This document shows positions 19,167 through 27,013 of a DNA stretch of 55,111 nucleotides, in pieces. Under the pieces are notes generated by a model. The model did not search any database. It was not told where the DNA came from and was given only the letters and a program-made list of their open reading frames with translations. Positions within the stretch are counted from its first letter, which is position 1. The number at the start of each line of letters is the position of its first letter. Origin of the DNA: Gemmatimonas sp. (GTDB lineage Bacteria > Gemmatimonadota > Gemmatimonadetes > Gemmatimonadales > Gemmatimonadaceae); NCBI GenBank assembly GCA_011390885.1, contig JAABRO010000019.1, positions 1 to 55,111 on the forward strand, given 5' to 3'. Both the position numbers and the translations under genes were made by a program.

Positions 19167-19192
19167 GCTATACTCCCATACAGTGATATAGC
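19167..19192 (-). promoter_or_regulatory. AT-rich dyad in the promoter of the sulfur operon
   Basis: GCTATA (19167-19172) and TATAGC (19187-19192) form an inverted repeat with a 14-base spacer, 44 bases or more ahead of the first cytochrome gene. It stands out in a segment of about 70% GC. TATAGC on the minus strand could itself be a -10 element. Palindromes with ATA/TAT half sites are common for ArsR-family repressors, and such a gene ends this operon. The link is inference. Confidence 0.5.
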
Positions 19193-19231
19193 GGACCGCG
19201 CCAGCGCGCCATAGGAACGGCCGGTCCGACC

Positions 19232-20413
19232 TCATCCGCGCCCGAGACGTTCCGCCATCCTCAGCAGCAGTTCGTCGTTGCCGCGCGCCGCCACGAGCGA
19301 CAGCCCGAGCGGGCATCCCCGCAGCGACGCGAAGGGGAGCGACAGCTGCGGCAGCCCGCCAAGTCCGGCCGCGCAGAGCAGCGCCAGCGCCCGCTCGCGC
19401 ACCGGCACCGCCGTTTCCGGCGGTTCGTTGAGCAGCGGGGCGATGTCCGGCATGGTGGGCATGAGCAGCACGGCGTCGCCGGTCAGGAGCGCGTCGAGCC
19501 GCGCCCGAATCGCCTCGCGCGCCGCGGCAGCGGGGGGCACGCTCGCCGGATCGGTGGCGGCCACTGCCTCGAACCGCGGGGCGATGCGCGGCCCGAAGCG
19601 CGGCTGCTCGGTGCGCACCCACTCTCCGTGCGCCTCCCAGATCTCCGCCGCCTGCAACGTGCGGAACACCTCGAACCAGCCGCGCAGCCCCTCCTCGCTG
19701 AGCACGACCGGCTCGGCGGCGCCGAACGCGGCCTCCACGCGCGCCACGGCCGGCGCAAGCGCGTCAGCCGCTTCCGGGAGGGCGTGCGCGAACGCGTCGG
19801 TAGCGATGAGCAGCCGGCCGATGGACGGGGCTGGCTGATCACCAAGCAGCACCGCGCCCACTCGCGCCAGCAGGTCGGCGTCGCGCGCGAACCAGCCGCA
19901 GGTATCGAAGCTCGGCGCGAGCGGACAGACGCCGTCGAGCGAAATGCGACCGTGGGTGGGCCGCATGCCGTAGATGCCGCAGAAGCTCGCCGGTGCGCGC
20001 ACCGAGCCACCGGTGTCGCTGCCGATCGCGAAGTCCACGAGTCCACCCGCCACCGCCGACGCCGAGCCGCTCGACGACCCACCCGGCACGCGCAGCGGCG
20101 CTGCCGGGTTGACCGGCGTGCCGTAATGCCCGTTCTCGCCGGTGAGGCTGAACGCCATCTCCTCCGTGTGCGTCCGGCCCACGAGCGTGGCACCGGCCGC
20201 CAGCAGGCGCGTGACCACCGAGGCGGTGCGCTCGGCCGGCTCGTGTGTGCGCAGCCAGTCCGGGCTGCCGAAGCCGGTACCGTGCCCGGCGACGTCGAAG
20301 ATGTCCTTGAGGCCGAAGGTGAGCCCTGCCAGCGGGCCGTCGGGCGCACCGGCGAGCTCGAGATGCGTGTGGCGGCAGAAGGCGCCGAGCGTGTCGCGTT
20401 CGAGTATGGACAT
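19232..20413 (-). CDS. Amidase-signature family hydrolase (cytoplasmic)
   Basis: 393 residues, start MSILERDT at 20413; no signal peptide. The amidase-signature catalytic set is visible: Lys36 in FGLKDIFD, the cis-Ser in GGSSSGS (about 113), and the nucleophile Ser137 in DTGGSVRAP. It is short for the family and resembles AMI1/indoleacetamide-hydrolase-like or small AtzF-like amidases. It is separate from the longer secreted amidase at 31967. It lies upstream of the sulfur operon on the same strand, with an AT-rich promoter between them, and is divergent from the CHAT operon. The substrate is unknown. Confidence 0.9.
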   Translation of the reverse strand: MSILERDTLGAFCRHTHLELAGAPDGPLAGLTFGLKDIFDVAGHGTGFGSPDWLRTHEPAERTASVVTRLLAAGATLVGRTHTEEMAFSLTGENGHYGTPVNPAAPLRVPGGSSSGSASAVAGGLVDFAIGSDTGGSVRAPASFCGIYGMRPTHGRISLDGVCPLAPSFDTCGWFARDADLLARVGAVLLGDQPAPSIGRLLIATDAFAHALPEAADALAPAVARVEAAFGAAEPVVLSEEGLRGWFEVFRTLQAAEIWEAHGEWVRTEQPRFGPRIAPRFEAVAATDPASVPPAAAAREAIRARLDALLTGDAVLLMPTMPDIAPLLNEPPETAVPVRERALALLCAAGLGGLPQLSLPFASLRGCPLGLSLVAARGNDELLLRMAERLGRG

Positions 20414-20523
20414 GCACGCAACATGACCTGTGGTGCCGGCCGGCGCACGGGGCACATCGGTCCGGTCACCACGCTTCGCGTGCGCGAGCGAACTCGACCG
20501 TGTGCATCGCGTCGTTTGCACGC

Positions 20524-20543
20524 ACTTGCATGGCGCTGCAAGT
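20524..20543. promoter_or_regulatory. Operator-like palindrome upstream of the CHAT-caspase-hydrolase operon
   Basis: ACTTGCA (20524-20530) and TGCAAGT (20537-20543) are an exact inverted repeat around six bases. A further TTGCA lies about ten bases upstream (near 20516). The site is 59-78 bases ahead of the first gene of the operon, within the 188-bp divergent spacer shared with the amidase. It may be a repressor site. No regulator gene is adjacent. Confidence 0.4.
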
Positions 20544-20601
20544 TGGATGGTCACTCGCACACCGTTCCGTCGCACGTTCCCCCCGCACACGCGAGCTCGC
20601 G

Positions 20602-22998
20602 ATGACGCCGCGCCGTCCGCCCAAGGACACGTCGAGCAGACGCTCCGCGAAGGCCCCCGCGAAGACACCGGCGACCGTACCGGCGAAACGCGCCCGCGTG
20701 ACATCGCGACCACCGGCCGCGCGCCGCGCCTCATCGTCCGATGCGTCGATCACGACATCGACCGCCGATCACGCGCGCGTGCAGCTGCTCACACCCAGCG
20801 GCCCGATCGACCTCCACTGGCCCGCACCGGGCACGCGCGCGCTCGCGACGCGGCAGCAGCAGGCCATCGAGTGGACGCACGTCGTGCGCAACCGTACACG
20901 CTGGGTGCGCTCACGCGACGGGTCCGGCGAGCAGGACGAACGGGCGCGCGATTTTCTGCGTGACCTTGGCGTGAGCGAGCCGCAGCGACGCTGGCTCGCC
21001 GAAGCGGGCACGGTGTGCGTGTGCATTCCGTACGAGGCCGAGCAGGTGGGATGGGAAGCACGCATCCTGCCGTGGGAGTTCCTGATCTCGGCGGGCACGC
21101 GCGACTTGCGCACCGGCATGGTCGCGGTCACGCGCTGGCTGCTGCGCCCGCCGGCGGCCGGCCCACTGCGTCTCGATACGGTGCTCTTCGTGGAGAGCGC
21201 GCCGGGCAAGCTGCTGCAGGACTGGGACTTCGAGAGCGAGCGCCGGCTGGTGGAGCGCTACACGAAGGCGAAGACGTTCGAGCGCCTCGTCTCGCCCACG
21301 CTCGACGAGCTCGGCGCGCGCATTCGCGCGCTGAAGCCCGGCATCGTGCACCTCGCAGGCTTCGACACGCACCAGGGGCTCGAGCTCGTGAAGGACCCGC
21401 GCGCCAGCGACATCGGCGACGGCTACGTGCTGGCCGCGCAGGGCGGTGTGGAGCCGGTGCTCGCCGCCGACCTCGCGCGCACCATCTGCTCCGGCGCACA
21501 CGCGCCGAGCGTGGTGTTCTGCAACATCTGGAACTCGGCCGCGCGTGTGGCGCCGCTGCTGGTGGCGGCCGGCGCCACGACGGCGATCGGCTTCCAGGAC
21601 GGCATGGACGACGCGCTCTCCGAGATCTTCCTCGGCAGCTTCTACGAGCGGCTCGCCGAGACGCGCATCGTGTACGCCGGCTTCGACGCCGGATGGGAAG
21701 CGCTGCAGGCACAACCCAAGCCGCTGCGCGGCACGGGCATCGTGCTGTGGCGCGGTGGCGTGGCGTCGGAGCTCGGCAGCACCGGACTGCAGTACACCGC
21801 ACCTGCGGCGCGCGAACGTTCGGCGCTGCTCCCCTCGTCGATGACGGCGCACGAGGCCCAGGAACTCATTGCGCTCACGGTGGAACCCGAAACGCAGTTC
21901 AGCTACGGGCTGCTGCACAACAACCGCGACCTGTTCCGCCGCTTCATCATCCGCAACCTCGGCGCCGCGCCCATTCACGGGCTCGAGGTGTTCGTCGAGC
22001 TGCACTCGAACGACGGCACGTATCCCTATCGCCAGAGCTTCTCGCTCGACGGGCCGGTGCGCGACCTCACGCGCGAGATCCGCATCGCGCTCACGTCCAA
22101 CCTCGCGCGCACGCTCGACGAGCTGCTGCGCACGAGCCTGTACGTGCGTGTCACATGGGGTCCGCACGAGATCTTCAGCCGCACGTTCCCGGTCACGCTC
22201 GCACCGGTGGACCAGTGGGCCGACACGGACGCCGACCGCAGCTTCCTGCCGTCGTTCGTGTTCCCGCGCGATCGCGCGGTGGGCACGGTGATCCGCAACG
22301 CCGAGCACTTCGTGACCGCGCTGCGCGACGACCCCACGGCCGGCTTCGATGGCTACCAGTCGCTCGACGCCTCGCTCGCCAACCCGGCCGCGTCGGTGGA
22401 CCACCAGGTGCAGGCGCTGTGGTACTCGGTGGTGTATCGCGTGCCCGCGTCGTACATCAACCCGCCGCCCACGTACGCGGTCGCGTCGCAGCGCATCCGC
22501 ACGCCGAGCGAGATCGTGGCCGGTGGCTACGGCACGTGCATCGACCTCGCGCTCATGTTCGCGGCCTGCCTCGAAGCGGTGGAGATCCATCCCGTCATCT
22601 TCCTGCTCAACGACCACGCGTTTCCCGGCTACTGGCGCACCGATCGCGCCCGCGAGTCGTTCCTCCGCGCGCTGGAGAAGCTCGCCAGCGTGCCGGACGG
22701 CGCGGTGGACGGCGCACTCGGCGACGGCTCGGCCGCACGTGAGCGGCCGAGCGTGGCGTGGTCGTTCGACGCCGCCACGCTCGACGTGATCGTGGCCGCC
22801 ATCAAGGGCAACCGCCTGGTGCCGCTCGAGTCGGTGGGGCTCACGCGCCGCTCCAGCTTCGCCGACGCGATCCTCGACGGGTGCGACCACTTCGCCGACG
22901 CGGAGCGGCCGCGCTTCCTCGCCATGCTCGACCTGCAGACGGCCCGCGAGCAGGGCGTGACGCCCATTCCTCTCGGCGCGCGACTGCAGCTGCCCTGA
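20602..22998 (+). CDS. CHAT-fold (catalytic residues lost) plus transglutaminase-like peptidase protein
   Basis: 798 residues from the start at 20602. After a basic, low-complexity N-terminus (1-50), residues about 150-390 match the CHAT (caspase-like) fold: ILPWEFLI, KPGIVHLAGFD, PSVVFCNIWNSA, and AGATTAIGFQDGMDDALSEIFLGSFYERL. The two catalytic positions are changed: the GHG His is Phe254 and the ACxTG Cys is Trp310, although Cys307 is close by. A beta-rich middle part follows. The C-terminal part (about 560-720) is a transglutaminase-like cysteine peptidase module, with GTCIDLALMFAACLEA (Cys646) and NDHAFPGYW (His672). That module resembles the one at the start of large DUF4011-type helicase proteins. 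First gene of a three-gene operon. Function is not known; a scaffold or sensor CHAT with a working C-terminal peptidase is one reading. Confidence 0.8.
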   Translation: MTPRRPPKDTSSRRSAKAPAKTPATVPAKRARVTSRPPAARRASSSDASITTSTADHARVQLLTPSGPIDLHWPAPGTRALATRQQQAIEWTHVVRNRTRWVRSRDGSGEQDERARDFLRDLGVSEPQRRWLAEAGTVCVCIPYEAEQVGWEARILPWEFLISAGTRDLRTGMVAVTRWLLRPPAAGPLRLDTVLFVESAPGKLLQDWDFESERRLVERYTKAKTFERLVSPTLDELGARIRALKPGIVHLAGFDTHQGLELVKDPRASDIGDGYVLAAQGGVEPVLAADLARTICSGAHAPSVVFCNIWNSAARVAPLLVAAGATTAIGFQDGMDDALSEIFLGSFYERLAETRIVYAGFDAGWEALQAQPKPLRGTGIVLWRGGVASELGSTGLQYTAPAARERSALLPSSMTAHEAQELIALTVEPETQFSYGLLHNNRDLFRRFIIRNLGAAPIHGLEVFVELHSNDGTYPYRQSFSLDGPVRDLTREIRIALTSNLARTLDELLRTSLYVRVTWGPHEIFSRTFPVTLAPVDQWADTDADRSFLPSFVFPRDRAVGTVIRNAEHFVTALRDDPTAGFDGYQSLDASLANPAASVDHQVQALWYSVVYRVPASYINPPPTYAVASQRIRTPSEIVAGGYGTCIDLALMFAACLEAVEIHPVIFLLNDHAFPGYWRTDRARESFLRALEKLASVPDGAVDGALGDGSAARERPSVAWSFDAATLDVIVAAIKGNRLVPLESVGLTRRSSFADAILDGCDHFADAERPRFLAMLDLQTAREQGVTPIPLGARLQLP

Positions 22999-23021
22999 CG
23001 TTTCTCACTGGCGGAGTCCCC

Positions 23022-24914
23022 ATGCAACGAGCCCTGATCGCGATCGGCGTGAAGAAGACCGGCGGCCTGCCCGAACTGCAGGCGGCCATCGAGGGCGCGC
23101 AGGCCATGCACGACTGGGCGCGCGGGCACCAGAAGATGCCGGCGTCGCGCGTGAAGCTGATCAGCGACGCGAAGTCGCGCGTGACGCGTGAGCGCATCTT
23201 CGACCAGGTCGAGAAGATCGCGAAGCTCGGCTTCGTGGAGCAGCTGATCGTGTACTTCTCGGGGCACGGCATCAACTCGGGGCTGCACGAGCAGTGGCTG
23301 CTCTCGCGCGCACCGGACGACCCGGGGGCCGCGGTGAACCTGCGCGGCAGCCACGAGCTCGCGCGCTATGCGGGCATCGGGCACGTGGTGTTCATCTCGG
23401 ATGCGTGCCGCACGGCGGCTGACGGCATCCAGGCGCAGAGCGTGAGCGGCGGCGAGATCTTCCCCAACTACCGCCGGCAGGGGCAGGAGAAGCCGGTGGA
23501 CCAGTTCTTCGCCACGCTGGTGGGTGATCCGGCGTTCGAGGTGAAGTCGGTGATCGACGCCGCGGCGCGCTATCGGGCGGCCTACACCACGGTGCTGCTC
23601 GAGGCGCTGCAGGGCCGCGTGCCGAGCGTGCTGCAGCCGCAGGATGGTGCGTCGGTGGTGCGCCCGTGGCCGCTCAAGGACCATCTCGCGGTGGCGGTGC
23701 CGGCGTTCCTGTCATCACTGACCATGCCGGGCGGCGTCACGCAGCAGCCGGACGCACGCGTGGAATCGCGCCCCGACGCCTGGATTGCGACGGTGCCCGA
23801 CGTGCCGGCGCCGGCTCCCCCTCCGGCACCGGCACCGGCGAAGCGCGCTGGTGTCAAGCGCGCGGCCGGCGGCGCGCAGCGACCTCCCGTCGCGCCACCC
23901 GCTCCCGCTCCGACCATCGACCTCGGCGACGACGACCTGCCACCGCCGGCCGTGGTGGGCGCGGCTTCGCCGGCACCCGACGTGGTGCGCGACGCCAGCG
24001 CCGAACTGCGCGCGGTGCTCGAACCGGGCGCGCCGCGGCCGAGCGCCAAGCGACGCGGTGCCGCGCGTGGCGCCGCGGCACGCGGAGAGGTCGCGCGCGA
24101 ATCCGTGCTCGCACACACGCTCGCGCGCACGAGCACCGGCTTCGGCCCGGACCATTTCGAGACGCAGTGCGGCATCAAGGTGCGCGGCGCCACGCTGGCC
24201 GACACGTACGCCCCGAACGCCGGCGTGTCGATCGGATACCTCGGCGATGTGATCCAGGTGGCGCTCGAACATGGACACGCGGCCACGAACGTGTTCGTGC
24301 AGTTCGCCGATGGATCGGCCGTGGTGGTGCCGGCGCTGCAGGAGCACATCACGGCGCTCACGATCGACGACGGGCGGCTGCGCGACGTGGCGTTCGAGCC
24401 GTCGCTGAACACGGCGCGCGGCCAGGCGTGGCTGGCACGTCGTGCCGAGTTCACGCGGCTGCGCGACCTCATCGCCGCCGCGAGCTCGCTCGGCGCGTTT
24501 CGCCTCGACGATGCCGCGCAGGGCACCGCACTGCTCGAGCAGCTTGGACGCACGGGTGGTCTCGACCCGGCGCTGCGTGTGTACGCGACGTGGGCGCTGC
24601 ACGACCGCCGCCTGCACGCCGAGATCACGCGGCTGCACGAGCAGGCGGTGCAGCAGCTCGGTGTGCGCGTCTTCGATCTCGCGCTGCTCGCTGACACCCT
24701 TGGCGACGAGCGCCTCACCACGGCCGGCCCCGGTCTCTTTCCGTGCGTGCCCATGCTCTCGCAGGGGTGGAGCCTGCTGTCGGCCTTCGACGTCACGCTG
24801 CGCGGACGACTGCCCGAGCTGCGCGCACACCTGCGCCCCGCGCTGTGGACGCACATCACGCCGGCCGGTGCCGGCATCCTGCTGGACTCCCTTCAGAGTG
24901 GACTGGTGGACTGA
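23022..24914 (+). CDS. Caspase-family (peptidase C14-like) protease with novel C-terminal region
   Basis: 630 residues, start at 23022 with GGAG seven bases upstream, 23 bases after the CHAT gene. Residues 1-250 are a caspase/metacaspase-like p20 domain: ALIAIGVKKTGGLPELQAAI, then the catalytic His82 in IVYFSGHG and Cys129 in VVFISDACR. Both catalytic residues are intact. A Pro/Ala-rich linker (about 260-350) leads to a beta-rich segment (380-460, ETQCGIKVRGATLADTY...FVQFADGSAVVVPAL) and a helical tail to 630; neither was recognised. Such proteases in bacteria often activate partner effectors by cleavage. Neighbours, a pseudo-CHAT/peptidase and an alpha/beta hydrolase, are plausible partners or targets. 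The stop overlaps the next start (TGATG). Confidence 0.88.
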   Translation: MQRALIAIGVKKTGGLPELQAAIEGAQAMHDWARGHQKMPASRVKLISDAKSRVTRERIFDQVEKIAKLGFVEQLIVYFSGHGINSGLHEQWLLSRAPDDPGAAVNLRGSHELARYAGIGHVVFISDACRTAADGIQAQSVSGGEIFPNYRRQGQEKPVDQFFATLVGDPAFEVKSVIDAAARYRAAYTTVLLEALQGRVPSVLQPQDGASVVRPWPLKDHLAVAVPAFLSSLTMPGGVTQQPDARVESRPDAWIATVPDVPAPAPPPAPAPAKRAGVKRAAGGAQRPPVAPPAPAPTIDLGDDDLPPPAVVGAASPAPDVVRDASAELRAVLEPGAPRPSAKRRGAARGAAARGEVARESVLAHTLARTSTGFGPDHFETQCGIKVRGATLADTYAPNAGVSIGYLGDVIQVALEHGHAATNVFVQFADGSAVVVPALQEHITALTIDDGRLRDVAFEPSLNTARGQAWLARRAEFTRLRDLIAAASSLGAFRLDDAAQGTALLEQLGRTGGLDPALRVYATWALHDRRLHAEITRLHEQAVQQLGVRVFDLALLADTLGDERLTTAGPGLFPCVPMLSQGWSLLSAFDVTLRGRLPELRAHLRPALWTHITPAGAGILLDSLQSGLVD

Positions 24915-25801
24915 TGCGACAGTTGATCTTCGTGCATGGCCGCGCGCAGCAGAACAAGGACGCGGCCGCACTCAAGCAGGAATGGATCTCGGCGTGGGAG
25001 CAGGGGCTCGCCACGCACGCGCTCACCAACCCGCTGCCGGACGACCACATCCGCTTTCCGTACTACGGCGACACGCTCGTGCAGATGGCCGGCGGTCTCA
25101 CGAGCGACGAGGCGGTGGAGGTGATCGTGAAGGGCCCGCCACCGCCGTCAGCCGAGGAAGATCTCATGCGCGAGATGATCGCCGAGATCGCGGCCCACGA
25201 GGGCGTCGCCGAGGCCGACATTCTCGCCGAGCTCGATCCGGCCGTGATCGCGCGCGGCCCCGCGAACTGGGGGTGGGTGCAGGGCATCCTGTCGGCGCTC
25301 GACAGGATCAGTCCGATCTCCAAGGCACTCGTCTCGCTCGTGACGGCGGATGTGTCGAAGTACCTCACCAACAGCGCGATCCGCGCCACGATCGACGCCG
25401 GCGTGCGCAGCGCGGTGCGCCCCGACATCGACGCGGTCGTCGTCTCGCACTCCCTCGGCACGGTGGTGGCCTACAACGTGCTCATGTCGCGCTCGGGGCC
25501 GTTTCCAGCGGTGCAGGTGCCGCTGTTCGTGACGCTGGGGTCGCCGCTCGCCGTGAACGCGATCAAGAGCCGACTGCGCCCGCACACGTTCCCCACGCCG
25601 GTGAGCAAGTGGTACAACGCGATGGACCCGGACGACGTGGTGTCGCTCTACCCGCTCACGAAGAAGCACTTCAACACGGGCGGCACCATCACCAACCACG
25701 ACAAGGTGAAGAACCATACGGACAACCAGCACGGCATCAGCGGCTACCTCGACGATCCGGCGGTCGCCAAGCGGATCTATGACGCGGTCATGGCACCGTA
25801 G
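24914..25801 (+). CDS. Alpha/beta hydrolase (lipase-like) of the caspase operon
   Basis: 295 residues, coupled to the caspase gene by a one-base overlap. The N-terminal strand and oxyanion motif QLIFVHGRAQQNK opens an alpha/beta hydrolase. The nucleophile elbow is SHSLG (Ser180), the acid is Asp240 or Asp241 in MDPDDVVSLYPL, and the base is His273 in NQHGISGYL. The order and spacing make a complete triad. An insert of about 100 residues between strand one and the nucleophile would form a lid. There is no signal peptide, so it acts in the cytoplasm. Lipase-type hydrolases are common as membrane-damaging effectors beside caspase-like proteases in bacterial conflict systems; that role is inferred. 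It overlaps the convergent next gene by 14 bases. Confidence 0.87.
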   Translation: MRQLIFVHGRAQQNKDAAALKQEWISAWEQGLATHALTNPLPDDHIRFPYYGDTLVQMAGGLTSDEAVEVIVKGPPPPSAEEDLMREMIAEIAAHEGVAEADILAELDPAVIARGPANWGWVQGILSALDRISPISKALVSLVTADVSKYLTNSAIRATIDAGVRSAVRPDIDAVVVSHSLGTVVAYNVLMSRSGPFPAVQVPLFVTLGSPLAVNAIKSRLRPHTFPTPVSKWYNAMDPDDVVSLYPLTKKHFNTGGTITNHDKVKNHTDNQHGISGYLDDPAVAKRIYDAVMAP

Positions 25802-26987
25802 CGCGTGCCGGCGCAGGTGCCGTTGCGGGTGTGCGCGGCGGCGCGCCCGCCGAGTCGGCCGGCGTGCGCGGCTGCTCCGGCGGCGTGCCGCGCCGGTAGT
25901 CCACGCCGAGCACACGCACGAGCTGCACGACGTCTGCCTCGCCCCACGCGGCGCCATCGGTGGGGCGCTCGTACCACCACGCCGCGGCCGTGGAATCGGG
26001 CATCACGATGAGCGGCGAGACTTCGCGAAACGTCGAGAACCCCTCCAGTCGCGCCGGGCCCATGCGCGGGTCGGAGGTGAGCGCGAAGTCCACGCGCTGC
26101 AGCACGCTCGACGCGGAGTCGAGCGTGACGCGGCCCCGCCAGTCGGGCCAGCGCACCGCCGGACCGGGCGCGAAGCTCAGCTGCACGAGGGCGCGCCCCG
26201 GCTCTCCTGACGAGGTCACGCCGGTGATGCAGTGATGCGCCCAGAACGCGGGGTCGCCCAGTGTCTCCACGAAGAGGATCTGCGCCGAGAAGCCGCCCCA
26301 GGTGCCGGTGCGCACCACGTCGCCCGGGCGATAGCGGTCGCCCCAACGATCGGAGTCGGCGCGTTCGTCGGCGCGCGTCTCGCGCGGCGGCCGCAAGCGA
26401 CGCCCGGTGGACTGCTTCTTCGACGTGCGTCTCTCGGTCCGCACGCGGAAAGGATACGCCTCGCGGAAGGATGCATAGCGCTCGGCGCCCTCGCGCAGCT
26501 GGCTCAGCGCCCAGAAGGCGAGCGGCGTCTGCTCGCGCGGCAGCACGGGACAGTCGCGCGCCTCGGTGATGGCGACCGTGGGCAGGGAGAGTGCCACGCG
26601 CTTGAGCTCCACCAGCAACGTGTCGCTGCCGTCGCCGCGCAGGGACGCGCGCTCGATCGTGCGGTCCGAGAACGCGAAGCCAAGCTGGCGGATGCGCAGT
26701 TCGAGCGCCCCGCGGGCAGGCAGACGCACGCGCGCGGCGCCGTTCTCCCGCGTGAAGGTGCGTGTGCCGCGCGTGCCGTCGATGATCTCCGCGTTCACCA
26801 GGGGCTCCCGCTCGGACGCGGTGCGTACGAGCACGACGAGCGTGCCAGGCTGCGCGGCGAGCGGCGAAGCGACCGCGGCCATCGTGAGCAGCGCGAGCGC
26901 GGCCGGCAAGGCGACGAGCACACGCCACCGATGCCACAAGTTCGTATCGCATTTGCCGTGGCCTGCCGCCCGGTGCATCGTTGTCAT
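25788..26987 (-). CDS. Secreted protein with carboxypeptidase-regulatory-like domain
   Basis: Up to 399 residues. A hydrophobic signal stretch (VLVALPAALALLTMAAVASPLAAQ) begins about residue 23, so the annotated ATG at 26987 may be too far upstream; a TTG near 26939 is an alternative. After the signal comes a beta-sandwich of the carboxypeptidase-regulatory type (LVVLVRTASEREPLVNAEI...ARVRLPARGALELRIRQLGF), common in Gemmatimonadota and Bacteroidota. The remainder (residues 140-370) was not recognised and ends in a Pro/Ala-rich tail. It overlaps the alpha/beta hydrolase gene 3' end by 14 bases and is divergent from the next gene, with only 26 bases between the annotated starts. Confidence 0.75.
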   Translation of the reverse strand: MTTMHRAAGHGKCDTNLWHRWRVLVALPAALALLTMAAVASPLAAQPGTLVVLVRTASEREPLVNAEIIDGTRGTRTFTRENGAARVRLPARGALELRIRQLGFAFSDRTIERASLRGDGSDTLLVELKRVALSLPTVAITEARDCPVLPREQTPLAFWALSQLREGAERYASFREAYPFRVRTERRTSKKQSTGRRLRPPRETRADERADSDRWGDRYRPGDVVRTGTWGGFSAQILFVETLGDPAFWAHHCITGVTSSGEPGRALVQLSFAPGPAVRWPDWRGRVTLDSASSVLQRVDFALTSDPRMGPARLEGFSTFREVSPLIVMPDSTAAAWWYERPTDGAAWGEADVVQLVRVLGVDYRRGTPPEQPRTPADSAGAPPRTPATAPAPARATVP

Positions 26988-27013
26988 GCCACCACCATAC
27001 CCAGGAGCCCTTC

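Noticed and set aside
20602-25801. Possible type III-E CRISPR (gRAMP/Craspase) link of the CHAT and caspase genes
   Set aside because: No repeat array, Cas7-like fusion or TPR-CHAT layout was found; the CHAT protein here lacks catalytic residues and has a transglutaminase-like module instead.
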